Assembly (NCBI RefSeq): GCF_036345915.1
Contig: NZ_CP107785.1
Coordinates: 1,922,001 to 1,986,000, forward strand
Reading direction: 5' to 3'
DNA: 64,000 nucleotides
DNA from: Nocardia sp. NBC_00565
GTDB lineage: Bacteria; Actinomycetota; Actinomycetes; Mycobacteriales; Mycobacteriaceae
A model generated the notes under the pieces. That model had not been told where the DNA came from. It worked only from the letters and a program-made list of their open reading frames with translations, and made no database searches. How positions within the stretch are numbered: the first letter of the stretch is position 1; every line of letters starts with the position of its first letter. The translations under genes and the position numbers were made by a program. Positions 9,162 through 17,110 of this stretch are shown piece by piece.

Positions 9162-9884
9162 ATGCCGAAAACTCGTGCCGCACTACAGGAACGAGTCGAC
9201 GCACAATCGTGGAGCGCCCTGCTCGACGAGATCGATGCCTACGGCTGTGCCCAGACCGGCCCGCTGCTGGACCCCGACGAGTGCGCCGAATTCACCGCCA
9301 TGTGGGCCGATCTATCCCGTTTCCGGTCGACAATCGACATGTCCCGCTACCGATTCGGCCAGGGCACCTACCGCTATTTCGCCGATCCGGTCCCCGAACC
9401 GATCATGCGACTGCGCGCCGCTTTCTATCGCAAACTGCTACCGATCGCACGCACCTGGGCCGAGCGCCTCGGCGACCCGACGCCATGGCCCGACGACTTC
9501 GAGGACTGGCTCGACGTCTGCCACGCCGCTGGCCAAACCAGGCCGACCCCGATCCTGTTGCGCTACACCGAAGGTGACTGGAATGCGCTACACCGCGACC
9601 TCTACGGGGAACTCGTCTTCCCGCTCCAGGTGGTCATCGGCCTGGACCGTCCCGGCATCGATCACACTGGCGGCGAATTCCTGCTGGTCGAGCAACGCCC
9701 GCGCGCCCAATCGAAACCCACCGTCACCATACTGGAGCAGGGCCGCGCCCTGATCTTCACGACCAGAGACCGTCCGACGCCGTCCAGTCGCGGCTGGTCC
9801 CGAGCGCCGATTCGCCACGGTGTCAGTCGAATTCGCGGCGGCCACCGCCACACCCTCGGCCTCGTGCTGCACGACGCCGAATAG
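9162..9884 (+). CDS. 2OG-Fe(II) oxygenase, AlkB-neighbourhood type
   Basis: A 240-aa protein of the 2-oxoglutarate/Fe(II) dioxygenase fold. The HRD in ALHRDLYGELVFPLQVVIGL supplies the HxD iron ligands. A second histidine lies in the IRHGVS segment, and the arginine that binds 2-oxoglutarate is plausibly in HRHTLGLVLHD. The family is often found beside ada/ogt genes in mycolata, which suggests a role in alkylation damage, but the substrate is not shown by the sequence. It follows ogt by 9 bases with an AAGGAGA ribosome site and is followed after one base by the Ada zinc-domain gene. Confidence 0.72.
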   Translation: MPKTRAALQERVDAQSWSALLDEIDAYGCAQTGPLLDPDECAEFTAMWADLSRFRSTIDMSRYRFGQGTYRYFADPVPEPIMRLRAAFYRKLLPIARTWAERLGDPTPWPDDFEDWLDVCHAAGQTRPTPILLRYTEGDWNALHRDLYGELVFPLQVVIGLDRPGIDHTGGEFLLVEQRPRAQSKPTVTILEQGRALIFTTRDRPTPSSRGWSRAPIRHGVSRIRGGHRHTLGLVLHDAE

Positions 9885-9885
9885 C

Positions 9886-10140
9886 ATGTACACCTTGACC
9901 GACGCCGACGGTCGCCCCTATCCGAGCCCTACCCCGGGCCGATACGGCGGCCATCGGCGCGGCAAACTCTACGGTCGTCTCGACTGCCCATCCGCCCTGC
10001 GCGCCCTCGCTCGTGGCCACTATCGCCCCGACCGTGTCTTCTTCGCCGACGAGCAAACCGCCATTGCCGTCGGCTACCGCCCCTGCGCGGTCTGCCTCCC
10101 TGAGCAGTACGCCGCGTGGACAGCGCACTCCCGGTGGTGA
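9886..10140 (+). CDS. Stand-alone Ada-type zinc-binding domain protein
   Basis: This 84-aa protein matches the N-terminal Ada zinc domain, which in E. coli Ada takes methyl groups from phosphotriesters. Visible are the GKLYGRLDCPSALRALARG segment, RVFFADEQTAIAVGYRPC and AVCLPEQYAAW. Only three of the four usual zinc cysteines are present: the CxxxC pair is reduced to a single Cys (C in RLDC), while the RPCxxC pair is kept. The AraC-type helix-turn-helix of Ada is absent. The ATG at 9886 is one base after the dioxygenase stop. It may be a shared module working with the nearby Ogt proteins. Confidence 0.75.
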   Translation: MYTLTDADGRPYPSPTPGRYGGHRRGKLYGRLDCPSALRALARGHYRPDRVFFADEQTAIAVGYRPCAVCLPEQYAAWTAHSRW

Positions 10141-10202
10141 TCTCACGTTTCGCCGTGGCGGAGCGTCTACCTGATGAAAGCTCGACGGATAGGAGCAACA
10201 CC

Positions 10203-10712
10203 ATGTCGGATACATCCACCGCGCGTCTCGTGTACGGCTCGACGCTGGGCAGGCTGCTGATCGAGGCCAACTCGACCGGTGTCACCCGCGTCGCGTTCAC
10301 CGACGCGCAGACCGCTGGTCCCGTCGGTGAAAACCCTACGGCGCATGTGTATCTCGACACCGCCGCAATCCAGATCGATGAGTATCTCACCGGCGAACGC
10401 CGCCACTTCACCGTCCCGACGGACCGGTCGGGCATGAGTACATTCGACCGCGAGGTCCTGCAGGCGCTCGAAGCAATTACCGGATATGGCCGGACAACCA
10501 CCTACGGTGCACTGACCCGGCACCTCGGCCGCACGCCCGCCGACGCCCGCAAGATCGGCGGTGCGCTGGCGCGCAACCGCCTGCTGATTCTCGTCCCGTG
10601 CCATCGCGTACTCGGCAGCGACGGCTCCCTGATCGGCTATGCGGGCGGTCTGCCGGCGAAGAGGGCCCTGCTGGACCTCGAATCCGCCGACCTTCTCCTG
10701 CCCCTCGGCTGA
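10203..10712 (+). CDS. Methylated-DNA--protein-cysteine methyltransferase, copy 2
   Basis: A second O6-alkylguanine alkyltransferase (169 aa). The acceptor motif VPCHRVLGSDGS follows the helix-turn-helix region GYGRTTTYGALTRHLGRTPADARKIGGALARN. It is shorter than copy 1 and clearly diverged from it, so it is not a recent duplicate. The ATG at 10203 has AGGAGCAACACC upstream; the 60-base gap after the Ada zinc-domain gene contains no other gene. Together with the preceding module it resembles an Ada/Ogt pair split into two polypeptides. Confidence 0.88.
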   Translation: MSDTSTARLVYGSTLGRLLIEANSTGVTRVAFTDAQTAGPVGENPTAHVYLDTAAIQIDEYLTGERRHFTVPTDRSGMSTFDREVLQALEAITGYGRTTTYGALTRHLGRTPADARKIGGALARNRLLILVPCHRVLGSDGSLIGYAGGLPAKRALLDLESADLLLPLG

Positions 10713-10813
10713 GCGGCACCCTTCACGCCTTATCGGGGCCTACGAAGGCAGAGCAAGAGTGGGCTGTGCGGCGCGGCGGGAATATCACGGGACGGTGTGT
10801 GATTGCATGGGTC

Positions 10814-11326
10814 ATGACGAGCGCTGAGTTGTTGGTCGATGCCTTCGGACGGGTACAGGAGAATGTGCACGGGGCGGTTGCGGGGCTCAGGCAGGACGAG
10901 CTGGGGGCGCGGATCGATTCGGACGCGAATTCCATCGCGTGGCTGATCTGGCACCTGACTCGGGTACAGGACGACCACGTCGCGGACGTGGCGGGGCTGG
11001 AGCAGGTGTGGACGGCGGCCGGTTGGGCGAAGCGGTTCGAGCTGCCCTTCGATGACGCGGCGACCGGCTACGCCCACCGCGCCGCGGATGTTGCCGCGCT
11101 GGGCGGGGTTTCGGCCGACTTGCTGCTGGGCTACTACGACGCGGTGCACGCGCAGACCATCGATTACGTATCCGGGCTAACCGATGCCGATCTGCCTCGC
11201 GTGGTCGACACTCGCTGGAATCCGCCTGTCACGCTGGGGGTTCGGCTTATCAGCGTCGTCGACGACGCTATCCAGCACTCCGGCCAGGCGGCCTTCATCC
11301 GCGGAGTGCTCTTGCGCCGCAGGTAG
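10814..11326 (+). CDS. DinB-like (DUF664) metal-binding protein
   Basis: A 170-aa four-helix-bundle protein of the DinB/mycothiol-dependent maleylpyruvate isomerase superfamily. Candidate metal-binding histidines lie in WLIWHLTRVQDDHVAD (about residues 43-58) and DAIQHSGQAAFIRG near the C-terminus, the usual three-histidine spacing. Members are often thiol-dependent S-transferases, but the substrate is unknown here. The ATG at 10814 is preferred because the domain begins directly after it; upstream frame is arginine-rich shadow. It is probably transcribed separately from the alkyltransferase gene 100 bases upstream. Confidence 0.78.
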   Translation: MTSAELLVDAFGRVQENVHGAVAGLRQDELGARIDSDANSIAWLIWHLTRVQDDHVADVAGLEQVWTAAGWAKRFELPFDDAATGYAHRAADVAALGGVSADLLLGYYDAVHAQTIDYVSGLTDADLPRVVDTRWNPPVTLGVRLISVVDDAIQHSGQAAFIRGVLLRRR

Positions 11327-11373
11327 TTTCGGCTACGTCCGGTTTGCGCGACGATCGTGCGGCGCAGCAGCCC

Positions 11374-11946
11374 TCAGCTGCCCTGGGGGAGGAGGGAGAC
11401 GACGGCTTCGGCGATTTCGGTCGCGTTGTCGCACGGGGAGAGCTTGCGGGGGTGCAGGCCGCGGGGGTCGTCGACGAGGATGTAGAGGGAGCCGGATTTC
11501 ATGTCGAGGTTGACGGTGCAGCCGCCGGGGACGTCGGGGCGCGCCTCGTAGCGCAGGGCCTTGCGGCCGTCGATGGTGAGTTCGGTCGCGGTGGGGAACT
11601 TTTCGCGAACTTGGGCGAGGGTTCCGTTGGTCGTCTGGACACCGAACGTGTAGCGCGCTTGTGCGAGGTAGGCGCAACCCTTCCAGGTGAACGCACCGGT
11701 GGTGGTCTGCTTGTGTTCCGGCGCTCGGGCATCCCATTGATGCTGAGCCAGGAATTCCGGCGTCAATGCAGTACAGGGATCGAACGCGGTAGCGGTGCCG
11801 GTGGTAGAGGAGCTGACGGCGGATGTCGAGGCAGCCGAGGTGGTCTGCGGGGTCGGCGTCCCCTTCTCACTCGTGCATGCGGTGAGTAAAGCCAATACCG
11901 CTGCCGATACGGTTGCACCGACTAGTAGCCGCGATCGGTTGTTCAT
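11374..11946 (-). CDS. DUF3558 family lipoprotein
   Basis: A 190-aa exported lipoprotein. The N-terminus has basic residues, a hydrophobic segment (LLVGATVSAAVLALL) and the lipobox LTAC at about residues 21-24, then a Ser/Thr-rich linker and the DUF3558 domain (FDPCTALTPEFLAQH ... KGCAYLA ... SPCDNATEIAEAVVSLLP) with paired cysteines. DUF3558 lipoproteins are common in Nocardia and Amycolatopsis; their role is unknown. Its ATG overlaps the TGA of the upstream gene (ATGA), so the two are co-translated. Confidence 0.87.
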   Translation of the reverse strand: MNNRSRLLVGATVSAAVLALLTACTSEKGTPTPQTTSAASTSAVSSSTTGTATAFDPCTALTPEFLAQHQWDARAPEHKQTTTGAFTWKGCAYLAQARYTFGVQTTNGTLAQVREKFPTATELTIDGRKALRYEARPDVPGGCTVNLDMKSGSLYILVDDPRGLHPRKLSPCDNATEIAEAVVSLLPQGS

Positions 11947-12332
11947 ACGCGGATCTCGCGCATCCGCCGAGCGAACTCGGCGTCGGCTTGCTCGTAAGCG
12001 TCACGAATGGTCTTGAACAGACTCTGGATCTCGGTGGCGACCGAAATGTAATCGCCGATGGTGTCGTAGGCGTTGTTCGGGCCGCCGAAGGCCTTCTCCC
12101 CGAACAGCTTCACCAGCTCGATGGCGGAGGTGAGCCGGGGGTTGTTCTCGCCGAGTCCCCAGGATTCTTTCTCACCGAGCGCCCGGGCGTCGTATTGCGC
12201 GACGGTCAACTCGTCGATCAGATTCTGGCAAGCCGCGTCGATATCAATGAACGCCTGCGGTTCCATCCGAACCTTCAGCGCCCCGGTCTTCGCATCCTCG
12301 ATATACCCGCCGAACGTGCTGTCAACAGCCAT
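11943..12332 (-). CDS. Hypothetical helical protein paired with a DUF3558 lipoprotein
   Basis: A 129-aa soluble, mostly helical protein with no signal peptide or membrane segment. The amphipathic C-terminal half (ISVATEIQSLFKTIRDAYEQADAE) and the central SWGLGENN stretch resemble the WXG100/ESX-associated small proteins that precede DUF3558 genes, but no clear WXG motif is seen. The start at 12332 (MAVDSTFGGY) is chosen over the ATG at 12398 because the upstream residues look non-coding. It overlaps the lipoprotein start by ATGA. Function unknown. Confidence 0.68.
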   Translation of the reverse strand: MAVDSTFGGYIEDAKTGALKVRMEPQAFIDIDAACQNLIDELTVAQYDARALGEKESWGLGENNPRLTSAIELVKLFGEKAFGGPNNAYDTIGDYISVATEIQSLFKTIRDAYEQADAEFARRMREIRV

Positions 12333-12449
12333 AGCGGTCGCCCCTTCCACTGGTCCCGTCTGATCATAGAGACGCACGTGCCGACGAGACGGTTCCATCG
12401 AAACATAGATCCGTCCCGTCGGGCATCTCGCATACCCGATCGACCGAGT

Positions 12450-14570
12450 TCAGGAAGCCGATGACGCGCGCTCCTTCTCGACGACCGTGACGCTCCGCCG
12501 ACGCGGCCGACCAGACCCTGGCATCCACCAATTCGCCCGGCCCATCAGCTCGACCAGCGCGGGCACCAACAACATCCGAACCAGCGTGGCGTCCACGACG
12601 AGGGCGATGATCATGCCGACACCGAGGAATCGCATCGGCGTCAGCGGCGACAGCGTGAACGCACCCGTCACCAGCACGAGCAGCGTCGCGGCCGCGGTGA
12701 TCACGCGTGCGGTCCGCACCGTCCCGATACGCACCGCCCCAGCCGTATCCGCACCCGCTCGATGTGCCTCAACCATGCGGGAGAGCAGGAAAACCTCATA
12801 GTCGGTGGACAATCCGAAGACCACCGACACGATCAACACCACCATGCCCGCCGCGAGCGGACCCGTGCTGACGCCGAGTGCCCGGGCGAGGTGTCCGTCG
12901 TCGAAGATCCAGGTCAGGATCCCGAAGGTGGCGGCGAGACTGAGGAACGCCATGGCAACCGCCTTGAGCGCCAACACAATCGAGCGGAACGCTGTCACCA
13001 GCAACAGCACGGTCACCGCCGCCATGACCAGCACCATCCACGGCATTCGCGCCACGATCGAATCGACACTGTCCACGGTCACCGCGGTATCCCCGCCGAC
13101 CCGAATTTCGGTCGCCGCGGGCGGATCTAGGCCGCGAATCGTCTCGACCGCCGCGGTCGCCGTCGCACTGCGATCCGGTGCCGTCAAGAACGCGTGCAGC
13201 ACTACGAAATCGCCGTCCCGCCCGACCTGCAACACCTGGCGCACCCCGGCTACCGATCCGATATCGCGGGTAGCCGTCTCGACCGCCGCGACATCGGGTG
13301 GCGTTCCGTCGACGCCGCGCAACACCGCGGTGATACCGCTGCTGGCGGCCGGGAACTGCGTGGTGAGTTCCTCGACGGCCGTGCGCATATCATTGCCCGC
13401 CGGTAGCGCACGATGATCGATATCGCCCAGCTCGACACCGAAAATCGGTGTGGCGAGGGCGAGTAGGAGCGCGCCGACGACCACCGTGACCGCCGCCGGC
13501 CGACGCAACACCCCGTCCACCACACGACCCCAAAAGCGTTCGGTCCGTTCCTTCGTCTTCGTCCGCCCGATGCGCGCCCCGAACAGCGCAAGCATCGCGG
13601 GCAGCACCGTGAGCGACAGTACGGCGGCCAACCCCACCGCCGCGATCGCACCGAACCCCAACGACCGCAGCACCGCCTGCGGGTACACGAACGTCCCCGC
13701 GAACGCGCAGATCAGCAGCAGCGCGGAGAATGCGACGGTGCGACCAGCGGTGGCACAGGTCCGTTCGATGGCCATCGCGATCTCACGCCCCTCGGCGAGC
13801 TCCTCACGGAATCGAGTGACCAGGAACAGGCCGTAGTCGATGGCCATTCCGAGCCCGAGCAGCGAGGCGATATTCAATGCGAACGTGCTCACCTCGGTGA
13901 ATTCGGTGAGCATTCGAATGGCGCCCATCGAACCGAGCACCGCCAGCAGGCCGACGCCCACCGGTAGCGAGGCGGCGACCGTCCCGCCGAACAGCAACAC
14001 CAAGATCAGCAGCGTAAGCGGCAGCGAAATCGATTCCGCGATAACCAGATCGTGCTCGGATCGGCTGTTGATTTCGCTGGCGATCGCGCTGTAACCGGCC
14101 AGCTGGGTGTGGATTCCCGGAACCCGCAGTCCCGCTTCGATATCCGGGTAGGCGTGCATGCGCTCGGTGTCGTCGCCGGCCGTGAACACGACGGCCAGGG
14201 CCTGCCGGTTATCGGAGGAGCGCAGGAAGCCCTTGCGCGGCGGCACGCTGTTCCAATAGGTCTGGATCGGGCGCGCCAGCAGCTTCGGATCGATGCGTTC
14301 GAGCGCCTGCTGCACGCGCGGGCCGATATCGTCGAGCGTCTGCTCATCCGGCACCGTATACAGCGCGACGACATCCGGGTTCTGCGGCCCGAAATGCGCG
14401 CGGACGAGCTGATCGACCATCATCGATTCGCTGTGCGGATCGCTGAATCCACCGGCGCTGATCTCGTCGGCGGTGCCCATGCCGAGCAGTCCGAGTAGCA
14501 GAACGACGCCGATGACAGCGGTCAGCACTGAACGCGGCCGTGCGGTGACGAAACGTGCCCAGGTCGTCAT
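12450..14570 (-). CDS. MmpL-type RND lipid transporter
   Basis: A 706-aa MMPL-family RND transporter. Two repeats each have a transmembrane helix, a periplasmic loop and a five-helix bundle: the first bundle contains GMAIDYGLFLVTRFREE, the second GLSTDYEVFLLSRMVEA. These Asp-Tyr pairs are the proton-relay signature of MmpL proteins. An AMIALVVDATLVR-type segment near the end is also typical. The start at 14570 overlaps the acyltransferase stop by ATGA, making it the last gene of the beta-lactone operon. It is inferred to export the operon's lipid product. Confidence 0.88.
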   Translation of the reverse strand: MTTWARFVTARPRSVLTAVIGVVLLLGLLGMGTADEISAGGFSDPHSESMMVDQLVRAHFGPQNPDVVALYTVPDEQTLDDIGPRVQQALERIDPKLLARPIQTYWNSVPPRKGFLRSSDNRQALAVVFTAGDDTERMHAYPDIEAGLRVPGIHTQLAGYSAIASEINSRSEHDLVIAESISLPLTLLILVLLFGGTVAASLPVGVGLLAVLGSMGAIRMLTEFTEVSTFALNIASLLGLGMAIDYGLFLVTRFREELAEGREIAMAIERTCATAGRTVAFSALLLICAFAGTFVYPQAVLRSLGFGAIAAVGLAAVLSLTVLPAMLALFGARIGRTKTKERTERFWGRVVDGVLRRPAAVTVVVGALLLALATPIFGVELGDIDHRALPAGNDMRTAVEELTTQFPAASSGITAVLRGVDGTPPDVAAVETATRDIGSVAGVRQVLQVGRDGDFVVLHAFLTAPDRSATATAAVETIRGLDPPAATEIRVGGDTAVTVDSVDSIVARMPWMVLVMAAVTVLLLVTAFRSIVLALKAVAMAFLSLAATFGILTWIFDDGHLARALGVSTGPLAAGMVVLIVSVVFGLSTDYEVFLLSRMVEAHRAGADTAGAVRIGTVRTARVITAAATLLVLVTGAFTLSPLTPMRFLGVGMIIALVVDATLVRMLLVPALVELMGRANWWMPGSGRPRRRSVTVVEKERASSAS

Positions 14571-15757
14571 AGCGTCGCGTTCGACAGATCGTGTTCGAGC
14601 GTGCTGGCGATACGATCCAGCAGCGACTCCAACCGCGCTTCGACACCTTCGCCATTGCGGCACGACACCGTGATATCGGTCTGCCCGTCATATTCGACGA
14701 TGCCGAACAGCAGCGGCATGATGCCGGTGTGCTGGGGCAGCCCCCGCACCGCGGTAGCGGTGAAACCCGGCGCGCTGACCTCGTCCAGCTCGAACCTGCC
14801 CATATAGGAAACGGTGGCCGACACGATATTGAGGTCCAGCCGCGCCCCGAGCCAGTTGGCGGCACGCAGAATTCCGCGCACGACGAACGGCGGAAGTTTC
14901 GCCAGCCCGCCGTTGTCCAGCTGATTCAGCTCGCGGTTCGCCTGCAGACCGCTGCGCTTGTCCGCGTTGATGCCCCGCCAATCATCGCCCGGCCGCATAT
15001 CGATGAATAGCGGCAGCGCGAGATTCGCGGTAGTGCGGATCTCCGGTGCGTGCCGCCGCAGGTCGACCGGAATCATGATGCGGCACTTGGTCTCGGCCTG
15101 AGCCGCCAGGATGGCGGCCACCCGGGCGACCGTGCCCTTGCCGGTCACCGGAATGGTCCGATTCCGCAGCAGCCAGTGCGAGGCCGCGCGATCCTGCCGT
15201 CCGCACCCGGCCGCCGACGGGTACACCGGAAGTACGAGGGTCGGTTTGCCCGGTGCACCGATCCGCGCGACGATATCGGCGTCCGCGATGGGATCGGCGG
15301 CTCCGAGCGGTTCCTGGCCCTGCAGCACCCGGAAGATATCGCTCACCCACATGCGCACGCCCATGCCGTCCATCACGCCGTGGAAGACGCGGAACACGAT
15401 GGTGACCGGATCGCCGGTCAGCAGCAGCACCTCGCAGGTCCGCTCCGGTGTCGGGCCGATGGGGCTGTTGAGGATCGGATCATCTTCCAGCGCTGGGTAA
15501 TTCAGCGACGCACCGGCCACCACCCGCACGGCCGCCGCCGTGCCGCTGTCGACCCAGTCGTCACCGTCGCGGACCAGCCGGGAACCTGGATTCGCCGCCG
15601 AGGCGACCGTCACGGCTCGCCGCAATTCGGCCGGATCGAGGCCGCCGTTGCCGTGCACCACGAGTTGCATCAGAAATGGCGGAGCCAGGTCGCGCGTCGA
15701 GAAGTACAGGCGCTCCGTGGGTGAGATCCGGCGGCGAAAGACGGTGTCGTTGCTCAT
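14567..15757 (-). CDS. Condensation-domain / PapA-like acyltransferase
   Basis: A 396-aa protein of the CoA-dependent acyltransferase (NRPS condensation) superfamily. The catalytic HxxxDG motif is HGVMDG at residues 126-131, within VFRVFHGVMDGMGVRMWVSD, and the N-terminal PTERLYFSTRD resembles the start of PapA proteins. No carrier or adenylation domain is attached, so it probably esterifies or amidates a small or lipid substrate. It begins 13 bases after nltD and overlaps the mmpL start by ATGA, which suggests that it decorates the beta-lactone lipid before export. The substrate is inferred. Confidence 0.75.
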   Translation of the reverse strand: MSNDTVFRRRISPTERLYFSTRDLAPPFLMQLVVHGNGGLDPAELRRAVTVASAANPGSRLVRDGDDWVDSGTAAAVRVVAGASLNYPALEDDPILNSPIGPTPERTCEVLLLTGDPVTIVFRVFHGVMDGMGVRMWVSDIFRVLQGQEPLGAADPIADADIVARIGAPGKPTLVLPVYPSAAGCGRQDRAASHWLLRNRTIPVTGKGTVARVAAILAAQAETKCRIMIPVDLRRHAPEIRTTANLALPLFIDMRPGDDWRGINADKRSGLQANRELNQLDNGGLAKLPPFVVRGILRAANWLGARLDLNIVSATVSYMGRFELDEVSAPGFTATAVRGLPQHTGIMPLLFGIVEYDGQTDITVSCRNGEGVEARLESLLDRIASTLEHDLSNATL

Positions 15758-15770
15758 GATTGCCTCCGAG

Positions 15771-16814
15771 TCATCGCAATGTTCTGGTGAGTTCCACGAT
15801 GCCGCCCTGTGTTTCGAGCCATTCCTTGAATGCCGCGAGGCCGGTGTCGCGATCGACGACTGGTCGGTAGCCGAAATCCCGAGCCGCGGCGCGCGTGTCG
15901 TAGGTCGCGCTGCGCGTCAGCAGTGCCACCACATAGCGTGACAGCGGCGGTGACCACCGGGTCGCGATGGCGGGCACCCGCCACACCGCCTCGATCACGC
16001 GCACTACGGCGTTGACCGCACGCGGATTCGGCTGCCTGGTCGGGCGCCGATAGCCGAGATCGGTCGCCACCGCGCCGAGGAACTGCCACACATTGGTTTG
16101 TTCGGCATCGGCGATGAAATACGCCTTGCCGCCCAGCACATCCGAGCCGATCGCCTTGACGCACGCCTCGACGATGTTGTCGACATGGCACAGCGACGCC
16201 AACACATCCCGGCCGAACGACAGATCCGGCAGCTTGCCCGCCGCATTCCGGCCCAGCAGCCGCACAATCGGGCCGGACCGATCACCCGCACCCCAGATTG
16301 CGCGCGGACGCAGCGCGCAGGTGGTGAATCCCGGTGCGTTCGCGGCGAGTACCGCGCGCTCGGCCGCCGCCTTCGTGTGGGAGTACAGGTTCAGGTATCG
16401 GCGCGGATACGGTACCGACTCGTCGATATCGAGTTGGTCGCCGCCGTCGTAGTCCATCAACGCGCTGGGGCTGGAGATGAACACGAAACGCGAAGCGCCG
16501 CCACACCGCGCGGATTCCAGCAGCCGCTCGGTGGCCCGAACGTTCTCGTCCCAGAATTGCTCGCGGGTGCCGCGCTCGTCGACCCGCGCGGCACTGTGGA
16601 ATACGATGTCGATGCCCCGGGTAGCCCGAATCAGCGATTGCTGGTCGGCCAGGTCGCCGTAGACCACCTCGACGCGATCGACGGCGGCACCGAGATCGGC
16701 CAGCCTGCTGGTGCGGCGCACCAGGATCGACACATCGTGTTCGCCGTCGCGAACCAGCCGCCGCACGAGCGCTCCGCCGAGAAAACCGGATGCGCCGGTC
16801 ACCAGCACCTTCAC
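15771..16814 (-). CDS. nltD: OleD-like 2-alkyl-3-oxoalkanoate reductase (NltD)
   Basis: An extended short-chain dehydrogenase (347 aa) of the 3-beta-HSD group that reduces the 2-alkyl-3-keto acid to the beta-hydroxy acid. The NAD(P) motif is TGASGFLGG (residues 6-14), HSAARVDERG and SSPSALMD give the active-site region, and Y144xxxK148 lies in YSHTK. The RAIWGAGDRSGPIVRLL segment is typical of OleD. The GTG at 16814 is chosen because AGGAG lies 8-12 bases upstream and it overlaps the preceding stop (GTGA). Upstream residues in frame are non-coding in character. Confidence 0.87.
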   Translation of the reverse strand: MKVLVTGASGFLGGALVRRLVRDGEHDVSILVRRTSRLADLGAAVDRVEVVYGDLADQQSLIRATRGIDIVFHSAARVDERGTREQFWDENVRATERLLESARCGGASRFVFISSPSALMDYDGGDQLDIDESVPYPRRYLNLYSHTKAAAERAVLAANAPGFTTCALRPRAIWGAGDRSGPIVRLLGRNAAGKLPDLSFGRDVLASLCHVDNIVEACVKAIGSDVLGGKAYFIADAEQTNVWQFLGAVATDLGYRRPTRQPNPRAVNAVVRVIEAVWRVPAIATRWSPPLSRYVVALLTRSATYDTRAAARDFGYRPVVDRDTGLAAFKEWLETQGGIVELTRTLR

Positions 16815-17110
16815 TGCCGATTCTCCTGTTCCACGGATGTGCCGCGCTCGGGTTGTGTCCGCCACCACGTCATCCCGAAAATCTGGGTCAGCACGGCGGT
16901 TTCGACCGAACTGCGGCCCGACCCCTCGGCGGTCCGCAAGGCGGTCGGGATCTGGGCCGCATGTACCACGAAGCTCAGGAATGCGTCGATCCACCAGATG
17001 CCGCGCAACACTCGGCTTTGCGGCACCCGATCCGTCGCGGCAGCCGCAATGCCTCCGGCCAGATACAGCCAGCCCAGTATTGGAACCGCCCGCAGTACAG
17101 TCGGTTTCAT
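16811..17110 (-). CDS. Small membrane protein between nltC and nltD
   Basis: A 99-aa protein with two predicted membrane segments: LRAVPILGWLYLAGGIAAAAT (about residues 6-26) and LRGIWWIDAFLSFVVHAAQI (about 36-55), followed by a polar tail with a second Trp pair, FGMTWW. It is joined by ATGA to nltC and by GTGA to nltD, so all three are co-translated. I recognise no family. An accessory or membrane-anchor role for the pathway is only an inference from position. Confidence 0.68.
   Translation of the reverse strand: MKPTVLRAVPILGWLYLAGGIAAAATDRVPQSRVLRGIWWIDAFLSFVVHAAQIPTALRTAEGSGRSSVETAVLTQIFGMTWWRTQPERGTSVEQENRQ

Noticed and set aside
12487..15724. Plus-strand frames opposite the MmpL and acyltransferase genes
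   Set aside because: They are antisense shadows rich in Ser, Thr, Arg and Ala; the minus-strand frames show clear family motifs.
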